Positions 46,466 to 55,986 of a DNA stretch of 64,000 bases are shown here, piece by piece (within the stretch, counting starts at the first letter, position 1; every line of letters begins with the position of its first letter). The DNA comes from Trichocoleus desertorum NBK24 (GTDB taxonomy: Bacteria; Cyanobacteriota; Cyanobacteriia; FACHB-46), in the NCBI RefSeq assembly GCF_030409055.1, contig NZ_CP116619.1, forward strand, positions 2,432,628 through 2,496,627, in the 5' to 3' direction. Both the position numbers and the translations under genes were made by a program. The notes beneath the pieces are model-generated. The model was not told the origin of the DNA. It saw only the letters and a list, made by a program, of their open reading frames with translations, and made no database searches.

Positions 46466-47380
46466 TTACTGGAAATTTTTAGGGCCTTGATAACCGGATA
46501 GTTCAGCCAGTTTTTGTAGAGATTGGGTGCCGCCATAAAACTGTCCGTTGATTTCCCAAGTCGGATAGCCTTCAATCTTCTGAGCTTTACAGACTTCAGG
46601 TTGAGCGTTCTGGCCACTCGGATCGCACTCAATGTAATTGATTTGCTTGGCACCCTCACGACCAAAAAATTGTTTTTGGTCATTGCAATGGGGACACCAG
46701 TAAGCGCCATACATTTTGGCTCCAACTTGGCTGAGGTGCTTTGCTAGAGCAATTTGAGCAGGGCTAGAAGGAGTTGTCACCAAGGCACCCGCTTCCCCAG
46801 AACCAGAGGCATTGGTATTCCCAGCACCATTGATGTTGGCGTAAACCCCTAGCGTTCCGACTAAAGTTACTAACCCAACCACCAAACCCGTGAAAAAGAG
46901 TTGCCCGACATCTTCCCAAGTTCGACCCAAAACGGTTAGAACCAGGAAGCTGATTGAGAATAGCGCTGACGCTAGACAGTAGAGGCACAAAGCCTTAATC
47001 TCGAATGCCAGCAGATACATCAAGTAACCGCTAAACACCGTCATGGCTGTACCGATCGCTAACATCAGCGGCCAAGTCCAGTTCTCCAACTTGGCGTGCA
47101 AGTCCTTATTGGCAGAAGTATTCACCGCTAAAGGTGCGATCGCTAAAATCCCCATGCCGACATAGGCTAAGAAGCCAAATAGCGTCAATGGCAAGCCAAA
47201 CACAGTTGCGTAGGGACTAGAAAGTACCTGTTCGCAACCACTCGTTGGGCAAGCCGCAGCTCCTCCTGTCAGCTTGATGATGGTTAGGTAGCCTGTTCCT
47301 AAAGCTCCCACAGCCGCGATCGCGGCAATAATTAACCGAGACCAGCGATGAATCCAAGGAGTAGAACGTCGGCGTCTCAT
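46466..47380 (-). CDS. VKOR-thioredoxin fusion protein (disulphide formation)
   Basis: A 304-residue membrane protein. The VKOR part has a conserved Cys pair in the first loop (ACPTSGC) and the active site C-LY-C in a membrane helix (FEIKALCLYCLASALFS), with four or five helices overall. The C-terminal thioredoxin-like domain has the redox motif W-C-PH-C (MYGAYWCPHCNDQKQFFG). In cyanobacteria such fusions oxidise cysteines of lumenal and periplasmic proteins. I chose MRRRRSTPW (47380); a Met five codons earlier is possible. Confidence 0.92.
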   Translation of the reverse strand: MRRRRSTPWIHRWSRLIIAAIAAVGALGTGYLTIIKLTGGAAACPTSGCEQVLSSPYATVFGLPLTLFGFLAYVGMGILAIAPLAVNTSANKDLHAKLENWTWPLMLAIGTAMTVFSGYLMYLLAFEIKALCLYCLASALFSISFLVLTVLGRTWEDVGQLFFTGLVVGLVTLVGTLGVYANINGAGNTNASGSGEAGALVTTPSSPAQIALAKHLSQVGAKMYGAYWCPHCNDQKQFFGREGAKQINYIECDPSGQNAQPEVCKAQKIEGYPTWEINGQFYGGTQSLQKLAELSGYQGPKNFQ

Positions 47381-47471
47381 AAAACCCCTGTGCAATTAAC
47401 TGAACTTGATCATTGCCAATCTAGCTTATAGCAGCCTAGTTAAGTGAGTGATTACTCTACTTGGCAACAGG

Positions 47472-48359
47472 TTATTCCGAATAAGAATGGGCCGTGATAG
47501 AGGTCATAGGCTTTGCTTGCCCTTTCATCGCCAAACTGCGACGCATCGATTCTACAAAACGGCTCACCCGAATTGGATCTACTGGCTGCTCAATGCGACC
47601 ATGCCGCTTCAAGGAGCTGGAGACGATCACCCCATCCGCCGCTTGAATCAGGGTCGGGATATTTTCCCAATCCGCCCCACTGCCAATAAACACAGGTGTA
47701 CCATTTGCCGCCGCAGTCGCTAACTCCAAATCTTCCAAGCTGGGAGGACTACCCGTGGCCCAACCGGATAAAATCACCCCATCGGCTAAACCACGCTCAA
47801 TAGTTTCTTGCACCGCTGTGGTCAAATTAGGTGATCCCAAGGGTCGAGCGTGCTTCACTAGCACATCTGCCAAAATTTTGACATCGCTGCCCAGTTCCCG
47901 ACGATAACGTAAGAGTTGATGCGCTTGCCCTTCGATTAGACCTTGGTCAGTTGCCATCACCCCAGTCAAAACGTTGACTCGAATAAAGTGAGCTTGCACA
48001 CAGGTCGCGATCGCCATTGCGCTCTGAGCATCGTTACGCAGCACATTGATCCCGATGGGCACTGTTACCAAGTGCATCAGCCGTTGCACGATCAAGCTCA
48101 TGGCACTCACCACAGCCGGATCAACGCGGTCTTTGGCGAAGGGAGCATCAAAAAAGTTTTCTACGATAATACCATCTACACCGCCTGATGCCAGAGCTGT
48201 AGCTTCCTGCTCAGCGCGATCGATGACAGCCTTTAGGCTCCCTCCCCAACGCGGCGAGGCTGGTAAAGGCAGCAAATGCACAACACCAATGATGGGATTC
48301 GCGGTTTTGAATATGTGATTTAAGTCCACTTGCTTCAAATATCTCGGACTCAGCGGCAA
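47472..48359 (-). CDS. btpA: Photosystem I biogenesis protein BtpA
   Basis: A 295-residue TIM-barrel-like protein of the BtpA/SgcQ family. Landmarks are PIIGVVHLLPLPASPRWGG, EQEATALASGGVDGIIVENF, the INVLRNDA and FIRVNVLTGVMATDQGLIEG segments, and VFIGSGADWENIPTLIQAADG. BtpA stabilises photosystem I in Synechocystis, on the cytoplasmic face of thylakoids. It is divergent from rimO. Confidence 0.92.
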   Translation of the reverse strand: MPLSPRYLKQVDLNHIFKTANPIIGVVHLLPLPASPRWGGSLKAVIDRAEQEATALASGGVDGIIVENFFDAPFAKDRVDPAVVSAMSLIVQRLMHLVTVPIGINVLRNDAQSAMAIATCVQAHFIRVNVLTGVMATDQGLIEGQAHQLLRYRRELGSDVKILADVLVKHARPLGSPNLTTAVQETIERGLADGVILSGWATGSPPSLEDLELATAAANGTPVFIGSGADWENIPTLIQAADGVIVSSSLKRHGRIEQPVDPIRVSRFVESMRRSLAMKGQAKPMTSITAHSYSE

Positions 48360-48763
48360 AGGTCAGATAATCAAAATGATAACTTCTTACCGCGCTTCTA
48401 TTCGCTGCAAAAACTGATTCGCCAGATCACCTTTGATCCCATGCTTCTGGACTACAGACAAACTGTAAGCATGTCTTAGACTCGCGATCGCTTTTGCCAA
48501 ATCACTTTAGTTAGCTCAGGCAAGAGTTAGCTCAGGCAAGGCCGAAATAGGCGTCAGCCAATTGCTAGCACTAAATCATCCTTGAACCAACTTAATATGT
48601 TGTAACGGTTAAATTGTGCGGTACTATGGAGATTCGTGCTATTTGGCGATTGCAGTCAACGGCCTCCATCGGACAGCAAACCAACGGGGTTGGAAAGGCG
48701 ATCGCAACAGTCTCAACGACCTGACCTCTCCCTGTCTCAAATACTTACCGAACTCTGAACTTC
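48360..48763. other. Intergenic gap with 16-bp tandem duplication
   Basis: No gene is supported. A perfect tandem repeat of AGTTAGCTCAGGCAAG lies at 48509-48524 and 48525-48540. The promoters of btpA and rimO should both be here. Confidence 0.5.
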
Positions 48764-50080
48764 ATGGGCAATAAGCCAACTATTTCCGTCGCACATTTAG
48801 GCTGCGAAAAAAATCGGATTGATACTGAACACATGCTGGGTCTGCTGGTAGAAGCAGGCTATCAAGTTGATACCAACGAAGACTTGGCCGACTACGTCAT
48901 CGTCAACACTTGCAGCTTCATTCAAGCAGCGCGAGAGGAGTCGGTTCGCACCATTGTAGAGCTGGCTGAAGCCAACAAAAAAGTGGTGATTACGGGTTGC
49001 ATGGCCCAGCACTTCCAAGAAGAGTTGCTAAACGAGTTACCAGAAGCCGTGGCCCTAGTTGGGACGGGTGACTACAACAAAATTGTTAATGTCATCCAGC
49101 GGGTAGAAACAGGAGAGCGCGTCAAGGAAGTTACCCCAGAACCCACTTATATCGCGGACGAAACCACCCCTCGTTATCGCACCACCACCGAGGGCGTAGC
49201 TTATCTACGAGTAGCAGAAGGTTGCGATTACCGCTGTGCTTTCTGCATTATTCCGCACCTCAGAGGCAATCAGCGATCGCGCACTATTGAATCAATTGTG
49301 GCCGAAGCCGAACAATTGGCTGCTGAAGGCGTGCAAGAGTTAATCTTGATCTCCCAAATCACCACCAACTACGGCTTAGACATCTACGGCGAGCCCAAGT
49401 TGGACGAACTGCTACGGGCTTTAGGGAAAGTTAATGTGCCTTGGATTCGCATGCACTATGCCTATCCGACTGGACTCACCCCCAAAGTAATTGCAGCGAT
49501 TCAGGAAACCCCAAACGTGCTGCCTTACCTGGATTTGCCGTTGCAACATTCCCACCCAGAAATTCTGCGGGCAATGAATCGGCCTTGGCAAGGTCGCGTC
49601 AACGACAGCATTATTGAACGGCTGAAAACGGCCTTACCGGATGCGGTTCTTCGCACCACTTTTATTGTCGGCTTTCCTGGGGAAACTGATGAGCATTTCG
49701 AACACCTGTTACAGTTCGTAGAACGGCATGAGTTCGACCATGTAGGCGTGTTTACCTTTTCAGCTGAAGAGGGCACTCCCGCCTATAGCCTGCCAAATCA
49801 GGTACCACAAGCTATAATGGACAAGCGTCGTGATGCGTTGATGGCCCTTCAACAACCCATTTCCTTGAAGAAGAATCAAGCTGAGATCGGGAAAACTGTT
49901 AACGTTCTGATTGAGCAAGAAAATCCTGAAACTGGCGAGTTGGTTGGGCGTTCCATTCGCTTTGCTCCGGAAGTTGACGGCGTTGTCTATGTTCAAGGCG
50001 AGGCAGCGTTGGGAACCTTAGTTCCAGTTACGATCGCCGACGCTGATGTTTACGACCTTTATGGTCGCGTTGCACCCTAG
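48764..50080 (+). CDS. rimO: Ribosomal protein S12 methylthiotransferase RimO
   Basis: A 438-residue radical SAM enzyme that adds a methylthio group to an Asp of ribosomal protein S12. The N-terminal UPF0004 domain ([42 protein letters not shown]) has three cluster Cys. The radical SAM motif is C-DYR-C-AF-C near residue 152, followed by [13 protein letters not shown]-terminal TRAM domain ends the protein. The family-typical start MGNKPTISV is used. The crhR-like helicase gene follows, as in Synechocystis. Confidence 0.95.
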   Translation: MGNKPTISVAHLGCEKNRIDTEHMLGLLVEAGYQVDTNEDLADYVIVNTCSFIQAAREESVRTIVELAEANKKVVITGCMAQHFQEELLNELPEAVALVGTGDYNKIVNVIQRVETGERVKEVTPEPTYIADETTPRYRTTTEGVAYLRVAEGCDYRCAFCIIPHLRGNQRSRTIESIVAEAEQLAAEGVQELILISQITTNYGLDIYGEPKLDELLRALGKVNVPWIRMHYAYPTGLTPKVIAAIQETPNVLPYLDLPLQHSHPEILRAMNRPWQGRVNDSIIERLKTALPDAVLRTTFIVGFPGETDEHFEHLLQFVERHEFDHVGVFTFSAEEGTPAYSLPNQVPQAIMDKRRDALMALQQPISLKKNQAEIGKTVNVLIEQENPETGELVGRSIRFAPEVDGVVYVQGEAALGTLVPVTIADADVYDLYGRVAP

Positions 50081-50455
50081 CAAAAATTAAGGTTGGACAA
50101 TTTTGTCACTTAGGTCGTAAAATTTCTTAATATGACAGCTATTGACCAAGTGCTCATAGGCGCTGGTTAGTTACAAGAACCTTGGCGAGACCAGGTAGAG
50201 GGTTCTAGCCGCAAGTTTTTATTGGCAATGTACTTGTTTAAGGGGTACAGCTTTCAAATTGCCGAAGTGGATAAAACCTTCTAGATCAATACGCTCAGTC
50301 TTGGGCAGGGTTCAAACGGCGGACGGCATCCCGTCGAAGCTCGTTGAGGGTAAAGTCACCCCGACTCCCTACGATACGAGAAAACTGCGACCAAGCTTTC
50401 CACGCTTGGGGCGGGAGTATGCCATGCGATTCATGACCCTTATTAACTAAACTGC
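50081..50455 (+). other. rimO-crhR intergenic / helicase leader
   Basis: This 375-base segment has no supported gene. In Synechocystis rimO and crhR are co-transcribed and processed between the genes, so this region may hold a processing site or a separate cold-inducible leader. Short frames here (for example 50259-50450) lack family features. Confidence 0.45.
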
Positions 50456-51886
50456 ATGACTCTTTCGTTTCAAAGTCTCGGCCTCTCTGAAGCCCGCGTT
50501 CAACATCTAGAAAAGATCGGTTTTACCACTCCCAGCGCAATTCAAGCCCAGGCCATTCCTCATCTGTTGGCAGGCCGTGACGTAGTAGGCCAAGCCCAGA
50601 CGGGTACAGGTAAGACTGCTGCTTTCTCGCTGCCAATCCTAGAGCAGATTGATTTGAATGCGGTAGGGGTACAGGCGTTGATCCTAACTCCCACTCGTGA
50701 GTTGGCTGTTCAAGTCAGCCAAGCCATCCGTACCTTCAACGATGAGCGACGACTGCACATTCTACCAATCTATGGTGGTCAAGCGATCGATCGCCAAATT
50801 ATGCGTCTCAGACAAGGCGTACAGGTAGTTGTAGGAACTCCTGGACGAGTATTAGATTTACTTGACCGTGGCGACCTCAAGCTGAATAACCTGCGTTGGT
50901 TGGTATTGGATGAAGCCGATGAAATGCTCAATATGGGCTTCATCGACGATGTCGAGAAAATCCTGACTCAAGTCCCTACAGAACGACACACTGCTTTCTT
51001 CTCGGCTACCATGCCGCCTTCGATCCGCAAGCTGGTGAACAGATTCTTGCGATCGCCCATCACGGTCACCATCGAACAGCCCAAAGCCGCTCCTTCCCGG
51101 ATCAACCAAGTGGCTTACATGGTGCCTCGCGGTTGCACCAAGGCTAGAGCTTTGCAACCGATTCTGGAACTAGAAGATCCCGAATCAGCCCTGATCTTTG
51201 TGCGGACTCGTCGCGCTGCGGCGGAACTCACCAGCCAACTGCAAGGCGCAGGTCATAGCGTGGATGAATATCACGGTGACCTCAGCCAAAGCCAGCGGGA
51301 GCGCCTCTTACATCGCTTCCGGGAGACTCAAGTTCGTTGGGTTGTGGCTACTGACATTGCCGCTCGTGGTATCCACGTTGATGACCTCACCCACGTGATC
51401 AACTACGATTTGCCCGATAGCGTCGAGAACTATGTCCACCGGATTGGTCGGACAGGCCGTGCTGGTAAAGAAGGCACAGCCATCTCTCTCGTTCAACCTC
51501 TAGATCGTCGCAAACTGCGAGATATTGAGCGTCACATTCGTCAATCTCTAGAGATTCGCTCGATCCCCACTCGCGCTTCGATTGAAGCTCGTCATATCGA
51601 GAAGCTACAGGCGCAATTGCGTGAAGCTCTCGCAGGTGAGCGGATGGCCTCCTTCTTGCCCATTGTGGCGCAACTGGGTGAAGAGTACGACTCTCACGCG
51701 ATCGCTGCTGCTGCTCTGCAAATGATTTACGATCGCAGCCGTCCTTCTTGGATGCAATCTGAGGCTTATGAGGATATCGTCACTGACGACAAGCCTCGTC
51801 TCAACTCTGGCTCCAAGCCCAAGCCAGTCAAGAAAGTGGTCAAAACTCCTTCTGCACCCCAAGCATCTGCCTCCAAAAACGGCTAA
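50456..51886 (+). CDS. crhR: DEAD-box RNA helicase, CrhR-like
   Basis: A 476-residue SF2 RNA helicase. It has FQSLGLSEARVQHLEKIGFTT (Q motif region), AQTGTGKTAAF (I), PTRELAVQV (Ia), LDEADEML (II), SATMP (III), and HRIGRTGRAG (VI). The C-terminal part after about residue 370 resembles the CsdA/CrhR group. CrhR is a redox- and cold-regulated helicase that rearranges RNA secondary structure. The rimO neighbour supports orthology. Confidence 0.88.
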   Translation: MTLSFQSLGLSEARVQHLEKIGFTTPSAIQAQAIPHLLAGRDVVGQAQTGTGKTAAFSLPILEQIDLNAVGVQALILTPTRELAVQVSQAIRTFNDERRLHILPIYGGQAIDRQIMRLRQGVQVVVGTPGRVLDLLDRGDLKLNNLRWLVLDEADEMLNMGFIDDVEKILTQVPTERHTAFFSATMPPSIRKLVNRFLRSPITVTIEQPKAAPSRINQVAYMVPRGCTKARALQPILELEDPESALIFVRTRRAAAELTSQLQGAGHSVDEYHGDLSQSQRERLLHRFRETQVRWVVATDIAARGIHVDDLTHVINYDLPDSVENYVHRIGRTGRAGKEGTAISLVQPLDRRKLRDIERHIRQSLEIRSIPTRASIEARHIEKLQAQLREALAGERMASFLPIVAQLGEEYDSHAIAAAALQMIYDRSRPSWMQSEAYEDIVTDDKPRLNSGSKPKPVKKVVKTPSAPQASASKNG

Positions 51887-51916
51887 TCTTCTCCGCATTC
51901 AAACATGAATAGATTT

Positions 51917-51952
51917 CCCCCTTATCTGAATTTAGATGAGGGGGATTTTTTT
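51917..51952 (+). terminator. Rho-independent terminator of crhR
   Basis: CCCCCTTATCT pairs with AGATGAGGGGG over 11 pairs (one G-T) around a six-base loop GAATTT. Seven T residues follow at once. It is 30 bases past the stop. Confidence 0.88.
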
Positions 51953-51955
51953 ATT

Positions 51956-51993
51956 AAGGATGAAGGAGGAGGGATGAAGGATGAAGGAAGGAG
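51956..51993. repeat. Purine-rich GGATGAAGGA repeat
   Basis: A tract of related purine units (AAGGATGAAGGAGGAGGGAT and further). Its first 22 bases differ at one position from the tract at 10698-10733, so the window contains two members of one short repeat family. Confidence 0.6.
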
Positions 51994-52025
51994 AAAAAGG
52001 TGCTTTAAGCGAGGGAAAGGGTCGT

Positions 52026-52754
52026 CTAGCTAGAATTGAGGCTATCTCCTAGGCGAGCTACCATTTCGGTACGGGTGGAGACGTTGAGCTTACGGAACAT
52101 GCGTTTCAGTGCTTGTTTTACAGTGTTCTGAGTAATCCAAAGCTTCTCGCCAATTTCTGCGTTGGTGAGTCCTTGAGCCACTAGTTCTGCAATTTGTTGC
52201 TCGCGCTCGGTGAGGCGATCGCTAATGCTGGGCTGTAACCGAGGGAATGTTTGAGGTCGGAAAACAGCCAAGCGAGCTGAGAGATGCAAACATAGACCAC
52301 TCAAACTCGCCAAATCTTGCAAGTTAAATGCCGGAGCATCACTAGCGCGAGTAAAGTAAGCACCACCGATCAAGCGGCCATAATTGACGATCGGCCCCAT
52401 CATTACGTGCTCTTGGTCGTAGTAGGCGTAGCAATTTTGGTACAGCTCCGATTCTTTCCAATCGTTGCCTGCAAACACCACTCCCTCATGAGTCGGGGCA
52501 TGGTGCTCAAACACGTAACGCAACACGGGATCAGTGCTACGACCGATTTTCTCGTAGCGCTGCACAAAGGCATCCACATTCGGGCCGCCTTGAATATCTA
52601 CTTCTGCTGCTTGCGATCGCTCATTCAGCAGGCACAGGCCCCAACATTCGGCCCCAAAGTACTTCCCCGCCTCTTTCATAAACAGCAGGCGGAGTTCTGC
52701 TTCGTCACGGGCATCGGCGATCGCTTGGAAAAAGTTCTGTGGAGATTTGCCCAT
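52026..52754 (-). CDS. LuxR-type transcriptional regulator with GAF-like sensor region
   Basis: A 242-residue regulator. Residues about 10-160 resemble an autoinducer/GAF-like sensor domain with several aromatic residues and Cys (GAECWGLCLL). The C-terminal HTH has the LuxR signature LTEREQQIAELVAQGLTNAE, then IGEKLWITQNTVKQALKRMF and KLNVSTRTEMVARL. There is no receiver domain. It is divergent from the DUF3386 gene, 95 bases away, which may be a target. Confidence 0.85.
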   Translation of the reverse strand: MGKSPQNFFQAIADARDEAELRLLFMKEAGKYFGAECWGLCLLNERSQAAEVDIQGGPNVDAFVQRYEKIGRSTDPVLRYVFEHHAPTHEGVVFAGNDWKESELYQNCYAYYDQEHVMMGPIVNYGRLIGGAYFTRASDAPAFNLQDLASLSGLCLHLSARLAVFRPQTFPRLQPSISDRLTEREQQIAELVAQGLTNAEIGEKLWITQNTVKQALKRMFRKLNVSTRTEMVARLGDSLNSS

Positions 52755-52849
52755 TAATCAAGGTGTACCCACTTGAGGTCTATACAGTCTGGGTGGCTGA
52801 CTTCTATCTTAAGAATAAGAAACAAAAACAGAAGACGTAGGAAAAAGCC

Positions 52850-53506
52850 ATGACAGTTGCACAAGTATCCGCTCCAGAGCTTTTTAGAGCTGCTTACGAA
52901 AACCGCTATACCTGGGACAAGAGCTTCCCTGGCTATACCGCTGATGCCACCTTGAAGCACGACGGTCAGTTATTTACGGGCAAAGTGCAAGTCAGTGCTA
53001 GCTTTAAGCCCGAAGTCGAAGGGATCGAGAACGAAGACGCAAAGCAAGCGATTCACGGTCAACTGTTTGAAATTGCCATTCACCGAGTTCGTCGCACCTT
53101 TGAAGAAACCCACGGCAAAAATAGCTTCTCCTTTGGTGATACCGATGAGACGGGTGCTGTGGAAATTTTGATGGGCGGTAAGGCAGAAGGCGATCGCTAC
53201 AAAGTCCGAGACAATGAGGTGTGCTTGGTTCACCGACACATTCACGGCGTTGTAGTCACCATCAACACGTTCAGCAGCCACGACACGGGTGAGGGCTACC
53301 TATCTCACCGCTATGACTCGGTTTATCATGATCCCCAAACAGGTGAGCAAAAGGGTGGCAAGAGCCTGTTTGAAGATGAATACGAGAAGGTGGGTGACTT
53401 TTACATCCTGAACCGTCGCGCAATTTCCACCGAAACCGATGGCCAAACTTCTACCCAGGAGTTCCTCTTCTCGAATATTCAACTGTTGGAGCCAACGGCT
53501 GCTTAA
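52850..53506 (+). CDS. DUF3386 family protein
   Basis: A 218-residue protein opening MTVAQVSAPELFRAAYENRY, then TWDKSFPGYTADATLKHDG and CLVHRHIHGVVVTINTFSSH, ending EFLFSNIQLLEP. This is DUF3386, found in cyanobacteria and plants, with a beta-rich fold and unknown function. It shares its upstream region with the LuxR regulator. Confidence 0.88.
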   Translation: MTVAQVSAPELFRAAYENRYTWDKSFPGYTADATLKHDGQLFTGKVQVSASFKPEVEGIENEDAKQAIHGQLFEIAIHRVRRTFEETHGKNSFSFGDTDETGAVEILMGGKAEGDRYKVRDNEVCLVHRHIHGVVVTINTFSSHDTGEGYLSHRYDSVYHDPQTGEQKGGKSLFEDEYEKVGDFYILNRRAISTETDGQTSTQEFLFSNIQLLEPTAA

Positions 53507-53539
53507 GCTTTAGTCGTTAGGCATTCGTAGAATGATCAG

Positions 53540-53582
53540 GGCGATCGCTTTTCTCCAAACATTCAGAGAGGCGATCGCCTTT
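53540..53582. terminator. Bidirectional HIP1 hairpin terminator
   Basis: GGCGATCGCTTTTCT (53540-53554) pairs with AGAGAGGCGATCGCC (53565-53579) over 15 positions with two G-T pairs. T residues follow on the plus strand. It sits between the convergent DUF3386 and substrate-binding protein genes. Confidence 0.65.
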
Positions 53583-54465
53583 ACAAGTTTTTGGCCTTGC
53601 GGAATTCTTCTACCACTTGCTTCACATCGCGGCGCTTGCCATCCACTTCGTAGTTGAGGCGACGCATTTCGGTTTCAGAGATTTTGCCAGCAAGTCCTTG
53701 GAAGACTGGACGCAGTTCGGGATGTTTTTGTAGGGTGGCTTGGCGAACGATAGGGGCGGCTTCGTAAGGCGGAAAATATTGCTTATCGTCTTGCAGTACC
53801 ACTAAGCCCAAGGAATCTATGAGGCCATCTGTAGAGTTTCCGGCGACAAGATCAACTTGTTTGTCGGTGAGGGCGCGATACAGCAAGCCTAGATCCATGA
53901 CTTTAGGCTGTTCGGCAAACTTGAGATTATAAGTTTTCGCCAAACCCGGAAAACCATCGGCGCGTTCTAAAAATTCGTAGCCAAACCCAGCTTGCCATTG
54001 TGGAGTATATTTTGTGGCTTGAGATAGAGTAGTGAGATTGTTTTTGCGAGCCTCATCACCCCGAATCACGATCGCGAAGGTATTGTTAAAGCCTAGTGGT
54101 TCTGTCCATTCCAACTGAAACTGCTGAGCATAAGTTTGCTGTACCTGCTGATAGACCGCTTGGGGATCGCTGATGGGATCTTTTTTGAGAATTGCGGTGT
54201 AGGCTGTGCCTGTATATTCCGGATAAACGTCTAGCTCGCCCGCAACAATTCCTTGATGACAAACAAAGGTGCCCCCCAGGTTCAAACGGCGATCGACTTC
54301 GAGATCGGTTTTAGCTTCAATTTCTTGAGCCAGCAACTCCCCTAAAATCACTTGCTCGGTGAAGTTTTTGGAGCCGACTACAATGCGCTGATTGCTAGAG
54401 TTACAGCCTGCGATCGCCAAACTCAAAACACTTGCGATTAAACCCAAGACCACTGTTCTTCTCAT
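53581..54465 (-). CDS. Osmoprotectant-type ABC transporter substrate-binding protein
   Basis: A 294-residue lipoprotein-like protein. The N-terminus has a hydrophobic segment ending SLAIAGCNSS, a lipobox with Cys at about 21. Then IVVGSKNFTEQVILGELLAQ, the hallmark of glycine betaine/choline-binding OpuAC/OsmX proteins, and DVYPEYTGTAYTAILKK. VDLVAGNSTDGLIDSLGL continues the fold. The ligand is a quaternary amine by family. It is the last gene of a three-gene operon, overlapping the permease by four bases. Confidence 0.9.
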   Translation of the reverse strand: MRRTVVLGLIASVLSLAIAGCNSSNQRIVVGSKNFTEQVILGELLAQEIEAKTDLEVDRRLNLGGTFVCHQGIVAGELDVYPEYTGTAYTAILKKDPISDPQAVYQQVQQTYAQQFQLEWTEPLGFNNTFAIVIRGDEARKNNLTTLSQATKYTPQWQAGFGYEFLERADGFPGLAKTYNLKFAEQPKVMDLGLLYRALTDKQVDLVAGNSTDGLIDSLGLVVLQDDKQYFPPYEAAPIVRQATLQKHPELRPVFQGLAGKISETEMRRLNYEVDGKRRDVKQVVEEFRKAKNL

Positions 54466-55103
54466 CGGGAACCCTTTAGCGTTAGCCGTTGCTCAATCCA
54501 GCCGAAACCAAAATCTGCCAATAGCGCCAGCACTGCCGCTGGAATTGCTCCTGCCAGAATGAGTTGATTATCTACTACCGCCACACCCCGAAAGATAAAG
54601 ACCCCCAATCCTCCTGCACCCACTGCCGCCGCGATCGTTGCTAATCCAATTCCAATCACGGTTGCAACTCGAATCCCAGACAAAATAAAACTCGATGACA
54701 ATGGCAGTTCCACCTGCCACAACAATTGCCAATCTGTCATCCCCATCCCCACTCCTGCCTCCCGAATCGCTGGATCAACACTGACGATCCCGGTGTAAGT
54801 GCTACGAATAATGGGTAGCAGCGAGTAAAGGATTAACGCCAAGATTGCAGTCTGAACGCCGATCCCACCCAAAATTGGTACCGGGATCAAAAAGCCGAAT
54901 AGCGCCAAACTAGGAATGGTTTGCACCACATTCGCAAAACCCAGAATGGGCTTACCAAGGTGCGGCTTACGAGTGACGAGAACCCCTAGAGGAATGCCAA
55001 ACAGAATCGTGATCGCCAAGGCAATCCCCACCATCTGCATATGCTCTAGCGTGCGTTGAATAATTTCACCTGCGTAACGGCTCCAAAACTCGCCCAAATT
55101 CAT
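54462..55103 (-). CDS. Osmoprotectant-type ABC transporter permease
   Basis: A 213-residue permease with about five membrane helices. Landmarks are MVGIALAITILFGIPLGVL, TIPSLALFGFLIPVPILGG, and the EAA loop REAGVGMGMTDWQLLWQVELP. These match OpuBB/ProW-type permeases. Both ends overlap neighbouring genes by four bases, so the operon is tightly coupled. Confidence 0.9.
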   Translation of the reverse strand: MNLGEFWSRYAGEIIQRTLEHMQMVGIALAITILFGIPLGVLVTRKPHLGKPILGFANVVQTIPSLALFGFLIPVPILGGIGVQTAILALILYSLLPIIRSTYTGIVSVDPAIREAGVGMGMTDWQLLWQVELPLSSSFILSGIRVATVIGIGLATIAAAVGAGGLGVFIFRGVAVVDNQLILAGAIPAAVLALLADFGFGWIEQRLTLKGSR

Positions 55104-55876
55104 CGGCTGGATTCTCGCTTTGGCATGGAGTTAAACGGCTGTAAGCACTGGGTAAAGGCTTGCACTTCTGGATGAGGCGATCGCACAAACTCTTCTGGTG
55201 CTCCCCAAAACATTAATTGCCCCTCTTGCATCAAACCAATTTTAGAAGCAAGCAGAACGGCTTCTTGGACATCATGAGTCACAAACACGACGGTTTTGCC
55301 CAGTTGTTGTTGTAGTTGGCGAAACTCCCGTTGAATTTCTAAGCGGGTAATCGGGTCGAGTGCTCCAAACGGTTCATCCATCAACAATAACGGTGGATCA
55401 GCAGCTAAGGCTCTCGCTACACCCACCCGTTGTCGTTGACCGCCGGAAAGTTCATGAGGATAGCGGTGGGCAAATTGCCTGGGGTCTAGCCCAACGAGTT
55501 CTAGTAACTGGTTGACACGGGAATGAATGCGATCGCGATCCCATTTTTCCAGGGCAGGCACTACTCCCACATTCCGAGCGACGGTGAAATGTGGAAACAA
55601 TCCCACTTCTTGAATCACATACCCCACTCGTCGCCGCAATTGAATCGGGTTCCAATGGCTGGTAGGTTTGCCCTCTACCCAAACTTCGCCACTCGTAGGC
55701 AACAGCAACCGATTGATCAACTTCAGGGTAGTAGTCTTGCCGCAGCCGCTACGCCCCAGCAAAACTAAGATTTCACCACGCGGCACTTCCAAATTCAGTT
55801 GCGAGACTAAAGCACGCTGCCTGAGACGATAAGTGACATCCCAAAATTTAACGGCAACTTCACTCACCTCTGGCAT
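55100..55876 (-). CDS. Osmoprotectant-type ABC transporter ATP-binding protein
   Basis: A 258-residue ATPase. Walker A is LLGRSGCGKTTTLKLINRL, the signature HELSGGQRQRVGVARAL, Walker B LLLMDEPFGALDP, and the switch His VTHDVQEAV. The start MPEVSEVAVKFWD (55876) fits the family; the six codons before it do not. It lacks the C-terminal CBS pair found in some OpuA/ProV ATPases, so it probably has no ionic-strength sensor of that kind. Confidence 0.9.
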   Translation of the reverse strand: MPEVSEVAVKFWDVTYRLRQRALVSQLNLEVPRGEILVLLGRSGCGKTTTLKLINRLLLPTSGEVWVEGKPTSHWNPIQLRRRVGYVIQEVGLFPHFTVARNVGVVPALEKWDRDRIHSRVNQLLELVGLDPRQFAHRYPHELSGGQRQRVGVARALAADPPLLLMDEPFGALDPITRLEIQREFRQLQQQLGKTVVFVTHDVQEAVLLASKIGLMQEGQLMFWGAPEEFVRSPHPEVQAFTQCLQPFNSMPKRESSR

Positions 55877-55986
55877 CCAGCACCTACCCCACAACCGATT
55901 AGTTTCTTCAATTGTGAACGACCTTCCGTGAACCAGAACCTCCTAGTATCTCTTCGGGAAGGATTAGAAGCATTCCGGGGCAAGGT

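Noticed and set aside
48509-48540. tRNA D-arm-like TAGCTCAG in the btpA-rimO gap
   Set aside because: There is no acceptor stem, anticodon arm or T-arm around it; it is part of a 16-bp tandem duplication.
50259-50450. tRNA or small gene upstream of crhR (GCCGAAGTGG and GGTTCAAAC motifs)
   Set aside because: The arms do not pair as a cloverleaf, and the frame has no family resemblance.
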